From positions 865,316 to 929,315 of the forward strand of contig VYZB01000290.1 in NCBI GenBank assembly GCA_013397455.1: a stretch of DNA of 64,000 nt, written 5' to 3'. This stretch comes from Crotophaga sulcirostris (lineage: Eukaryota; Chordata; Aves; Cuculiformes; Crotophagidae). The stretch's first letter is position 1; every line of letters begins with the position of its first letter. The notes under the pieces were generated by a model. It ran no database searches. It saw only the letters and a program-made list of their open reading frames with translations, and was not told the DNA's origin. Position numbers and translations under genes: made by a program. Below are positions 1 through 10,768 of the stretch, piece by piece.

Positions 1-3000
1 TTGCCTTCTTTGGACATGTACAAATTATAAGAACTCGATAGAAAAATATAGAAAAAAGAACTCGATAGAAAAAAGAAGCAGGGACTGACAAACCTGTGCT
101 TGTACTCAGAAGCCAAAACGTGTCTCACTGCTTTACTCCATCAGAAGTCAAATGTTTTCTTTATTGAAAATATATATTTAAGTACTAGTTTATGCGAGCT
201 GTGATGAGCACTCAAAATATAAAATATTCAGACTATGTAAATCCTACTTACGGAATATTTTCCATTTTGAAGGTTAGCAGAGTTTTGGTTCATTCACTGC
301 TCCACTGAACTGACATAAAATGTTGTTACTTATGAAGGCAAACATTACCATTTTTTCTAATGGAAGCAGTTTGTTTCATATATCTTCCCCTCTGAGTCAA
401 GATTTGCAAGAATTTCCAAGACTATTTTTTCTTCTTGTCAAAATATATCAGCCACTTGTCTCCAAAAACTGAGTGTCGTGAACAACACGCTGCAGCATTG
501 ATTGCTGATATGTTATTGGCCAGTGATTGCTGAAGGGTGACATTAATGTAACCCGGTAGCACTTTAACCCTTCGAAGATCAATACCGTCCTCTGGCAATA
601 TAGTAGAATAAGAACCCGTATAATTTTTGCTGTATTACAGCTTCATGTAAAAATTAGTGTGTCTTTCTGCTCTCTTAAAATTGTATTTCTGCTAGTAGTG
701 CAAACAACCTGCTTTTCAAAGGCTGACAAAAGCAAAAATGTAGAAGAAAGCAGTCTACTCTCTAAGCTTAATACAATGCACCTTTTCCATTATAAGTAAG
801 TTTCGGGCAATTTTTGAAGTTATCTCATTTTTAAAGGTATTGACAATATTGATCTTAGAATGTGATAGCCAAAGAAAAATAGAGAAATCAACAATATTCC
901 AATTGTAGGCACAGCATTTGCCAATCTAATGTTTCCTACAATATGGTTTCAAAATTCAGCATCCAGGAGTGTTCGAATGGATCATGATGGATCACGTGTA
1001 TGTATATGAGTAGTTGTATATGTATGTGTATATGCATGCAAGTACAGGAGAGAGAGAATTTATGTTGAGTAGAGTGGTATGGACAGGGAATATCAGGTTT
1101 ACTTTGCATTCTTAGAGCTCTTATTTTTTCTAAATGGCTGAGAAGGAAGTTTAGAAAGGAAGTTTTGGTATGTGTTTCAAAAATCATAAACAAGAAAAGA
1201 ATTCACATGTAGATGCACTGGGACCCAAAAGTGTTCCTACGCCAACAAGGTATTTTAGCTTTATAAGTTTTTTAAATTAAGAATTTTTTGTAGATATATA
1301 CAATATTAAGACTGAAATGCTGCCTCTAGGATGACGAAAGGTTACTTTAAATTGTGCTTCCAACATCTGCTCTGCATTTCACTTATAAACATAATTAAAA
1401 TGCACCATTTGTGCTGAAATCTTATCTGCTTCTTATTCATGAAAGAAAATATGTTGAAGTAATACCTTGGGTTGCCTTTTGGTCAGCTGAGAATTTGCTG
1501 TGGTCTCATCCCTCAGGACAATTCTATGGAAAAAACAGGTGGTGTTGTGAAGGCCATAATCACCATCCATATCATTGCAAGCCATCCAAAACACAACTGG
1601 TAAGTGGGAGACTGAGTAGAGGAAATTACCTCAGCTGTCTCCAGGAAAGTAGACAAGCTTAAGGCATATACTGTATATGAATTTGAAAGGGAAGTTAAGG
1701 ATGCTTATTTTGTAATTTGTCTTCAGGAGAAACCTTTTTGCAGTGGGTATGCACAAACACCTTTCAAATTCCCTTAACTTATCTAGGCAACTAAACCTGA
1801 CAATTACTTCTGTGGCTTTTTTTTAGCAAAGACACTGACCTATACATACATTGCAGCACACAAACAAGCATAACATTGTATGCATACAAATCTGCTGCAC
1901 CCTTACTCACCAACAAACCAACCAGACACTCACACATGCTCAGGTAGTGCTGCAAGAGCTTCTTCCTCCCCAAGTGAGATATGTGCAGCCCCTCTTTGTG
2001 CCATGATTAACCTGCTCTTCCAGGAAATGCCAGTCTGCTCTGTAAAATGTAAAACAACATCCCTGCAGCTAATGCCTCTGCATAAGTCACGGCATCACTG
2101 TTAACCTGAACAGCTCTAAGAGGCTCCTCTTCTACCCCTGGAGCTGCCCTGACTCTGTGGAGCTGAAGACCTGTTCCCACAGCCAAATCTACCTGATCCT
2201 GTAGGGGCTGCACAGCTGTTTACTGGGTGCCGTCCCAGATTCACTGCTTATCTTTGGACCTTCCACCAGCCATCCCCCAAGAGGTGTCAGACCAATATTT
2301 CTTTTTCCTTTCTGTGAGGAATTGTCACCCTACCCCCCACAAACACCTCCCTGGTTTGCTGCTTGAAAGGTGATTTAGCTCTCCCATCAAAAAGCAGTCA
2401 AAAAAGTGAGGGAGCAAGGCAGCTCCTAATCTGCCACAGGGCAGATTCCGGTGGAGAGCAGGGTGCAAAGGGCATCTTGACAGGCCAGGTTTGCTCCGAG
2501 GCTGCCAACTTAAGGAAAACTGTTGAAGGACAGAATAACAAATATTCCTTCCTAATACAGCTCTGCTGTGTCCCTAGTAGAGACCTTCTGGTCTGCTTTG
2601 AAAGTTTTTATCTGTGGCTCTCGATCAGCACACCAGAGAGGAAAATTATTATGGTGCCACAGCAATACACAGCAGGTAGGCCTTCCTATATGCCACTACA
2701 GGACCTGGCACAAAGGGCCCAGTCTGCATTGCTGTACCTAAAATTATTGAGATGGGGGGCAATGATCAAGGCTTACACATGGAGGAGGCTCCCTTATCTC
2801 TGAATCTCTGAGAGCACAAATTCAAAGTGGTACCAGGCCTATGTTTTGAGTGGCACACTGGATCTCCGGCATCCAGGGAAAGTGGTAGGCCCTGGTGACA
2901 CTGAATACTTTATCTCTTTCAGACTCCACTTTTTTCTCTGATCACCTATCTGCAGTATACTTCCCATGTTTAATCGAACCAATAAAAAATTAAAGCAGTT

Positions 3001-5829
3001 ATTTTGAATGGAATAATGTATTTGAATTTACCTCTCAGCAACAAAGCTAAGAACCTGTGAAAATAGTATTACTGCATATAATAGTTTATCTTCTTTCTTC
3101 CAGGTGAATACATATTTCCTGGGTGAGAAAAGCAAGAATTAGAATTGTACAGGAATGCAAACCTCTATTACTTCATAGTTAAAACGTGTTAAAATACACA
3201 TTTATTTTTTGAATGCTCATTATTTACGACTGTTTATGGTTCCTTGCCTCAAAATCTTCAAGCCTTGTGATCAACAGAGCCTGGGGTTTTACTATAATGC
3301 CTTTACGTGGTTGCTTACATGCCATAACGGAACTTGCAGCAGATTTAGTAAACCGAGTGAGATCCTCCTGCTTCTTACAGCACTGGTACACTAGGGGGAC
3401 TATTTTTCCTCTTTTCTGGAGTGATAGATGCACAGCACTGCCGGAGCAAGCTTTTGTACCTCACACTACAGGCCCTTTACTCACCAGTGCTGAACAGGTT
3501 AAACACGCAAAGCTCAGTCTTGCACTCTCTGAAGATAAACAAGCCTAATTCTAAGCTGTCAATGGCTCTTCCTCCCTTTCTCCCTCTCTCTATCCATCTC
3601 TGCCAACAAGACACTATATTACATTTTGCATCTTGATTTTCATGGATATGTGAGTGAGTTTTCCGTATAAGCAAAATTCTGCTCTCATCTACGCTAATTC
3701 CAAAACATTTGGTTTGTATTAAGGAGGCACTAATGGATGACAGTCTCTCTCTGTTCAAGTCCAGTCTGGTCAATTGCTTTTGCTTTTCAAAGGGAATTTT
3801 GCTATCAAAAAAAAAGCCCTACTACTTCTAACTTACACTCCTCCAGATTTTATTAAGGCATAGCTTCCTCCCAGTCCCCCAGAACTCCTGTTTTCAAAAA
3901 CTGAAGTACTAGGGCATACTCATTCACTTCAAGAACTGCCCGCCCTTCCCTTCATAAGCACTTGGCTATATCATGGAAAGGAAATTTGGGAAAAGATGAC
4001 TATGTGCCTAAATTGCTGGCCTAAGTATAGTATACCTTTTACTCATTCCTGTGTAGCCAAGGTGGTGGCTCCCTTTCACTGAGCACTATCCTGCACTGCC
4101 CAAAGAAAATTTCTCCAAAAGAACTTTCTTTCTCTTCATTATTTTAGAGAAAGGAGGCTTTCTGTCAAGCTTTATATCTTTGGGAAGATAGGAAAAACTT
4201 TGCCCATTTCCTGCTATATCTAAGAAGCTGGTTTTGTTGAGAACTTATTTTTGTGTTTCAGGGAGGATGATTGTTCAATAGATCTTCCAGGTTCCTCATT
4301 AAACTAGCATTTATGTAAAATGGAAGGCACTCCCTAAAAAAAAAAAAACTAGGAAATGGGACTGTGGTTCCTCCTATACACATAACAAAGAGACAGTACC
4401 TTCCTGCTCTACTCTTATGTAAAGAGATTGAGGGTGATTACAGCAATGATGTTGGAACCTACTTAGTCAGATGACAGACTGATGTCACACTTCTCTGAGG
4501 TGAAACAGAATTGTGGAGGAAAAACATGCCAAGAGACAAGATGGATTAGCAAGAAAGGGTGACATTGACTAGGTAAGGTTCAAGAAGATTCTTCCCTGAT
4601 GCATTACTAACTACAGCAGTTTAATAAAGCCATATTCCTCACATCTTATAGTTTCCTCTGCAGTATCTGGGCTTTTTAAACCTTCTCCTTATTGGATGCA
4701 GCACGGACAATAATGGAGATTCACGTCATGTGAAGAACAGACTATATTTGGGTGAACTACCATTGTTCAAGGCAGCCAAGAAGTATGAATGAGCACAAAG
4801 GTGATTCTTACAGTGAAGGGAACAGTCTTTTCCAAAATCTTCGCGAAACCATCAGCAGAAATTAGAACGTGGCATTGACAGGGACAGTAAAAACATCATC
4901 AAGGCATATTTTTCTGTTCACAGTTTAATGAGACTTTATTAATAAGTCACAGCATTAGCCATATAACTCTAGAGCAGTAGTGCACTTACTACACCAACAG
5001 GGAAAAGCAGGTAGTTTTAGAGCGTGTGATAATGATGATTAACTTCTTATTCACACATAAATTTGCTTTCATTTATTTGAATTGTAAATGACTCACCTTG
5101 CATAGCTGCTATTCCCACTTCAACACAACACAGTGGAGGAACAGCATCATCGGAGACAAAAAAAGAGCAGATGTGGTTGTGGTAGGAGGGGTGGGTAAAA
5201 CCAGCAAAAGTACACATTTCCTAGAGACTACATATACCTTAGATCCACAGCTCCTAAGCAGATTCCTCTCTCCCATGAAGGAAATTAAAAAAAAAAAAAG
5301 TAAAATGATGTACCCATACACCTGTGCTCCTCTTGTTCCAAGCAGTTTAGGTGATATTTGAATATTTCATGTGTCAAACAAAGGTATGCTATATACAGAG
5401 AGGTACTTACTTCCTGGCATTACATTAGGACATCTTGCAGTGAGAAATGTTTGATCTTCTGATAGTCAGTTCACATCGTTTGGTTATGCACTTTATATCC
5501 TGCTGTGTATTGCACAGGATCAGGAGTGAAAACATGATAGCTTTGAGCTAGTGAAAGAGCTGCCATGTACTAATTGTTCCTGAGTTTGTTTCATCTATGA
5601 GTAAACTGTGTTAATTGCTTATGCACATGGGAAAGTCATTAAGTGATGACAATCATGATAAATGCAGTTAGTAGCAAAACCTATAATTAAATTTGTCTGA
5701 TATTTTCTTTGTTTAAGATATTTATGACTTTTTGCCAGCCTTTAATGGTCAGACACCTGCTGAGGATCAGTTTGTGCCTACAGTTTTGCCATACACAAAG
5801 CAGAATCTTACAAGGTGAGGCAGGATAGG
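1..5829. other. Intergenic DNA, no gene recognised
   Basis: AT-rich, non-coding in appearance. Open frames here, including one of 146 codons at 2363-2803, show no recognisable domain, splice context or compositional coding bias, and I regard them as chance. Small local features are an imperfect direct repeat near position 30-78 and a TG/TA-rich stretch at about 995-1040. The block at 2100-2800 is somewhat less AT-rich than its surroundings but shows no repeat signature I know. Confidence 0.6.
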
Positions 5830-6290
5830 TTCATGGAAGGCAATCCACTGATGGGTGTCTGAATACTTCGACTCCTTCTGGCTTAGGAAGTGTCTGAGCT
5901 GCAAAATGTTGAAGGATGAGGCTGTGCAAGGAGGTTGTCAGGGAGCAGCAAGGGTTGGCTGCTCACTGAAGGCAGTCAAGCTAGGAGATGCTGGTGACCC
6001 TGGCACAGGTCATGCCCTCACTGACAGGGCACCATGCTGCAGGCTGTGGCCAAGATGGGCAGAGCCAGCAGCTGGTAACGTGCTCCATCAGCAGCCCCTG
6101 ACACAGCAAGGGGAAGAGACAGGCCCAGGGTCCAGTCAGGGGGGCTCTGCTATGAGTAGCAAGAGATGCAGCTGCCAACATGCCTGGAGACAGGGTTGCA
6201 TCATGGGTCCCAGGTCCATCCAGGAGGCAAGGCTTGACACTAGCTATGTCTGAGGTCTGAGGGGACCGTCCAGGAGAGTAGCTATCTACA
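5830..6290. other. GC-elevated block of unknown origin
   Basis: Base composition switches abruptly from AT-rich flanks to a G/C-rich, CTG/CAG- and GGCA-rich stretch, then back at about 6290. Both strands hold frames of 115-132 codons, which is expected when stop codons are diluted by GC and is not evidence of a gene. It may be a degraded transposable element (an LTR or the internal part of a LINE), but I do not recognise family-specific sequence or terminal repeats. Confidence 0.35.
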
Positions 6291-7850
6291 GCTGTCAAGA
6301 TTTTGAGACTCTTTAAATGAACAGACATTATCTAGCAGCTTTCAGCACCAATAGCATCAGTTTTGCAAAGTAATTATGATGTGTGTGCTACGAGATTGCC
6401 TTTCAGGGTTTCTTTCATGAATCAAATAAAAAAGATAAGTTCCTTTGTATCTGAATGACATCAGCAGTAATTTCATCACATTGACATTCTCAGGTGGTTT
6501 CAGGTGGGCATATATATATTTCAGTCTTTTTTGATGCATAGGGACTCTTAAAGAGATACAGTTCCCTTTAAGTGTCAGATGGCCATCTGGCCAGCCATCT
6601 CCTTATCCATCTCAGCAATATCACCAACAACCTTCCTCTTCACTAAATCCCTGCAGGATTCTTTTAAAAAATCACCAGTAATGTTTATTCACACTTCTAG
6701 AGAGCAAAGCACATCCCCACAGACAGCAGTGCCATAAACTGCATCACATTGACCCACCAGGATTTCATTTCGTGTAGCTTATCCAGTGTCTGGACTGATT
6801 TGGCACTTTCTCCCATTATATTTCTGAAATGAAAGCTCAGTTAATGCCAGCTGCAGATATTTTCTTCCCTAGGAAGCAGACATCCATTTTGGAAGTGACT
6901 GGACTGTCACCACCAGCTTCATGTTCAGAGCCCACCCCTACCACCCATTTCTCAGACTCCATCTTCAAACTTTGCTGTCATCTAATGTAGGAAACAGTGA
7001 AGTTCATGGTCAGGTCTTTTGAATTCAGATTGCAGAAAACCATTGTTCAAGAAATGTATATTTCCTTGTCCACATCATCTTCTGGATTTCATGGCATCCA
7101 TGTGGCTTTTTCTAGCTCTGTCTCGTGGCATAGTTCTATGGGTCCTATCCTCCTGAGCAGCTAAAGCTCTGATGGAAGAGATATCTTCTACATCAATAAA
7201 CCCTGTGTGAAGAACTGCAGGGCTGGAATATCTAAAACAATGTCAGATGGAGCATTCTGAGTTTCTGCTCCAGCTTGGAAACATCGGAGTAGGCAAATGT
7301 TCCTGGAGGTAGGAGTAGAACACAGTTTGATTGTGAGATATGAATATGCTACAGACAAATGCATTCTTGTGTGTCAGGCAAGTTACTTCCATAGGAAAGG
7401 CAAGCATTGTGCAAAGCCCTGGTGAGCATGTACCTAGGGACATTTCTCATTCCTCAGGTTCAAGAAAGGCAAATTCTATCTGGGATGAAGGTAGACAAAG
7501 ACTAAGCAGTTGATTAGGGGCATGGAGGGCCAACAGAAGAAGGTGATGACTGGAAAGAGCAAGACAAAGGCTGAGAGGGCTACCATCCCTTTCAGGAAAG
7601 ACATCAAGGATGAAGGCTAAAGGAGGAAAAGCGCTATTGAAGTGGAAGGAAAATTATGGCAAAGGACACAAAACAGTTCAGGATTTCTTTTCAGAAGAGG
7701 ACCTCTCTATAAACAGTATAGCAACAAATGACCCTTGGTACAAAATAACAAGAACAGTACCTCCCTTACCCTTTCAGTACTCCAAATACTAAATCCCAGG
7801 AAAAGAGTTTGTGTCCAGTCAGATCAAGTCCCTAGCCCTCCTCGCTGTGG
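6291..7850. other. Intergenic DNA, nothing recognised
   Basis: Ordinary AT-rich, non-coding sequence. No splice-bounded exon, RNA gene or repeat tail is visible. Confidence 0.5.
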
Positions 7851-8380
7851 GGCCACATGTGTGTTAGCTCTGGCCTAGAGAGAAGACGGCTGATAGGGGT
7901 GGTCTCTGGGCTCCAGGCTTGGATTCTGCCACGGCCTCAGAGAAGAGGAACAGCACTGGGTTTGTCCTTGGGAGCCAACTGGCAGATAGATGAGGCATCA
8001 GGGATGCCCAGCAGCTGTGACCACTGCATGGCCACCAAGGGCAGGGACAGCCCCTTGGGCACAGGGATTGCCTTAGGGCCAGTATCCAATAAGCCTTGCT
8101 CCATAGGATGCTGGGTGGAGGGGCACTGGGTGGGGCTTCACATGGGTGGGCCCATCACCCCCCATGTCACTGGGCCACCACCCCGCAACGCAGCAGTCAC
8201 ATTGGCCTGGGCCAGGGGAAACGGGGCAACCTCCTGTGTCCTGCTGCCAGAGCTGGCCAGACTGGCAGCCTGAAGACATCAGAGAGGAAGTCCTTAAGGA
8301 CCTGGTGGATTTACTTGGTGAGGGCTGAGGGAGGAAGGCCAGAGGCTGGACGAGGCTGCTGGAAAGGAGAAGAGCCACCA
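7851..8380. other. GC-rich block beside the tandem repeat
   Basis: A strongly GC-rich segment joined directly to the tandem repeat that follows. Several overlapping frames of 60-177 codons run on both strands, typical of GC-rich non-coding DNA. One minus-strand frame contains the string LLDTGP at about 8075-8092, reminiscent of a retroviral-type aspartic protease active site, but the surrounding residues do not support it. It could be part of an unclassified repeat. Confidence 0.35.
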
Positions 8381-9060
8381 AGCCCTGGAGGTGTGTGAGG
8401 CTATCAGGCCTTTTCAGCTGGATTGCCTTCTTGAGGAGCCCTGCAGAGATTGCCATCCTCTTGCCCTGTGGAGCCAGTGGTAGCTGCCGTAGGAAATGGG
8501 ATATTGAGAATTTTCCCCCGGGGCAGATTGGCCCTGGTGCCCAGGTTTTTTTTGCCTTCCTCTGCAGCACTGAGCAGGACCACTTGTCAGGGCTCCTCTG
8601 CCCCACTTTGGCTGAGTCACTGCCTGCTGCTCATGCACCACGAAGGTTGGCCTGTCATGCCCTGCAGCTGCGGGGAGGAAGGCTTTTTTTTCCCCACGCT
8701 GGGCTCGCGAGTGTCCCCGGGGGTTTTTTGCCTCCTCTGCAGCAGTGAGCACAGCTCCTTGCCAGGGTTTCTTTGGGCCATTTTGGCAAGGTTCCTGCTG
8801 CTCCTGCTCCATGAAGGTGGCCCTCGTGCCCTGCATCCGGGGCGAGGAGGCTTTCTTAAACTCCCCAGATGGGCCCCAGGTGGGCTCCAAGGGAGCCCCC
8901 TGTGGATTATTTCTTCTCCTCTGTTGCATTGAGCACAGTCCCTTGTCAGGGCTTATCCGGGCCCTTTCAGCTGGCTTCTTGCCTGCTGCTCTTGCACCTC
9001 CAGGGCACCACTCCTGCCCTGCCTCTCTCTGCCTCTCTTGCCCGTTGCAAGTTTGTAGTG
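8381..9060. repeat. Degenerate GC-rich tandem repeat, period about 175-184 bp
   Basis: Three clear diverged units and probably a fourth. The anchor TCTGCAGCA(C/G)TGAGCA recurs at 8561 and 8736 and in the form TCTGTTGCATTGAGCA at 8920, giving spacings of 175 and 184 bp. Each anchor is followed by CTTG(T/C)CAGGG, then a TTTGGC or TTTCAGCTGGC segment, a CTGCTGCTC segment and a CC(C)TGC run. An earlier partial unit with TCAGGCC...TTTTCAGCTGG lies near 8400. Long frames on both strands repeat accordingly, so I read them as a by-product of the repeat and not as a protein. Confidence 0.6.
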
Positions 9061-9080
9061 GGAGCGAGCTCTGCTTTTCC

Positions 9081-10545
9081 CTCTAGAAAACCTATTCCAA
9101 GGTTTGACCACCCTCTTGGTATAGAAATGTCACCTCATGTCAAGTCTAAACCTCCCCTCATGGACACTGCTTTGAGCCATTTCCCACACATCCTGGCACT
9201 GGATCCAAGGGAGAAGAGATCAGCATCTCCCTCTCCACTTCCCCTCCTCTGGAAGCTGTAGAGAGTAGTGAGGTCACCCCTTAGCCTGCTTCTGTCCAAA
9301 CTAGACAAATCCAGAGAAGCTACAGAGGACGTGCCTTTGAGCCACTTCACCAGCTTTGGTGTCTCCTTGGGGCACATTCCAGTACCTTTAAATTCTTCTT
9401 AAGCTGTGGGACCCAGAACCGCACACAATACTCAATATGAAGCCTCACCAATGCTAAATATAGAGGGATAATCACCTCTTTTGACCAGCTGGTTGTGCTG
9501 TGTTTGATGCACCCCAGGATGCAGGTTGCCCTCTTGCCTACCAGGGCATACTGCTGACTCCTGTTGAGCCTCCTGTCAAGCAGTACCACCAGTTCCCTTT
9601 CCGCCAGGCTGCTTTCCAGTCACTCCTCTCCAGCAGCTCCTCTCCTTTAGACTTGTGTCTGGTATTACTTTGTCCTAGGTGCAGAATCATAAAATAGTTT
9701 GTGCTAGAAGGGACCTTTAAGATCATCTAGATCCAACCCCCTGCCATAGGCAGGGACACTTTCCACTAGATCAGGTTGCTCAAAGCCTCATCCAACCTGG
9801 CCTCGAACACCTCCAGTGAAGGGGCATCCACAACTTTTCTCTTACATTTGTTCTTGTACATTTTCATGCCCAATGCTCCAGTCTATCTAGATCCCTCTGC
9901 AAGGCCTCTTGTCCCTCAAGAGAGTAAACAACACCTCCTACTTTAGTATCATCAGCGAACTTACTCACCAGGCATTCAACTGCTGCATCCACGTTGTTGA
10001 TCAAAATATTGAACAGAACTGACCCTGAAACTGAGCCCTGAGGAACACCGTTTGTGACTGGTCACCAGCCAGATGTAGCCTGATTCACTACAACACTTTC
10101 AGCCCTGCCCTTCAGCCAGTTCTCCACCCAGTGTTCCATGTACCTGCTTATCCCACAGTTAGACAACATGTCCAGAAGGATGCACTGAGGGACAGTATCA
10201 AAAGCCTTGCTAAAGTCCAGAGGAACCACGTTCACTGCCTTCCTTTCATCCATTAGGCAGGTGACCTTATCATGGAAGGATATTAAATTTCTTAAATAGA
10301 ACTTTCCCTTTGTGAATACATGTTGACTGTGCCCGAGGACTGCAGTGCCTTTTAAGTGTCTTTTATTAGCACACAGTATGATCTTCTCCATAAGTTTTCC
10401 TAACAGGTCCGTAGTCTCCTATGTTTCCTAGCATTGGCAAGTTTCCAGTTGGTGGGTATGTTCCCAGACTCCCAAGACCTTTTATGGTGATCAAGAAGGG
10501 CCCTGCTGTAACATTTGCTAGCTCTTTCAGTACTCATGAGGCCCT
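9081..10545 (-). mobile_element. CR1 LINE ORF2 fragment, antisense, decayed
   Basis: The minus strand encodes broken pieces of the CR1 reverse transcriptase ORF2. From high to low coordinates these are: a segment before the catalytic core (about 10420-10545); LDFSKAFDTVP (about 10190-10235); a WVENWLKGRAE block (about 10100-10135); the FADD catalytic motif (about 9942-9962); and the C-terminal region with REVIIPLYLALVRLHIEYC (about 9400-9470), LRGDLTTLY (near 9270) and a final TKRVVKPWNR block (near 9090). Stops and frameshifts interrupt it throughout, so it is dead. The stretch 9681-9834 is a separate CR1 3' end inserted into it. At 10545 it abuts a CR1 3' end in the opposite orientation. 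Confidence 0.9.
9681..9834 (-). mobile_element. CR1 3' end nested inside the older CR1
   Basis: Read on the minus strand, this has the typical last 150 bases of a CR1: GGAGGTGTTCGAGGCCAGG, the CCCTGCC(T)ATGGCAGGG block, GATGATCTTAAAGGTCCCTTC and a decayed ATGATTC tail at the low-coordinate end. It interrupts the ORF2 frame of the surrounding CR1. HLGQ coding lies directly on the low side, and the DLDRLEHWA region lies on the high side. It is therefore younger than its host copy. No clear target-site duplication is visible, which is common for CR1. Confidence 0.8.
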
Positions 10546-10768
10546 ATGTTGGGAAACATTTATTTACCAAGAGGGTGGCCAAACCCTGGAACAGGTTTCC
10601 TGGAGAGGCAGTCAATGCCCCATGCCTGTCAGTGTTCAAGAGGCATTTAGGCAATGTATTTAATACTGTGCTTTAACTTTCAGTCAGCCCTGCAGTGGTG
10701 AGGCAGTTGGACTTGATCATCGTTGTAGGTCCCTTCCAGCTGAACTATTCTATTCTATTCTATTCTAC
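10546..10768 (+). mobile_element. CR1 3' end, sense, with TATTC tail
   Basis: The plus strand begins in the last codons of ORF2 (HLFTKRVAKPWNRFPGEAV) and runs through an in-frame TAA near 10672. A short 3' UTR follows, with GTTGGACTTGATCATCGTTGTAGGTCCCTTCCAGCTGAACTA split across 10706-10747. The tail is a pentamer TATTC array in place of the usual octamer. The block starts exactly where the neighbouring antisense CR1 fragment stops, and the two share the TKRV(A/V)KPWNR region. Confidence 0.85.
10746..10766 (+). repeat. (TATTC)n microsatellite at CR1 tail
   Basis: Four tandem TATTC units form the 3' terminus of the sense CR1 end. CR1 tails are short direct repeats, so this is the element's own tail, probably altered by slippage. 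Confidence 0.8.

Noticed and set aside
2363..2803. Plus-strand frame of 146 codons
   Set aside because: No domain, no homologue I recognise, no splice or promoter context; likely chance.
8075..8092. LLDTGP on the minus strand, like a retroviral aspartic protease active site
   Set aside because: No flanking protease sequence, no neighbouring gag or reverse transcriptase of retroviral type, and the frame closes soon after.
8414..8929. Minus-strand frame of 171 codons with internal repeats
   Set aside because: The repeats follow the DNA tandem repeat, whose unit lengths (175, 184) are not multiples of three, so protein-level selection is unlikely.
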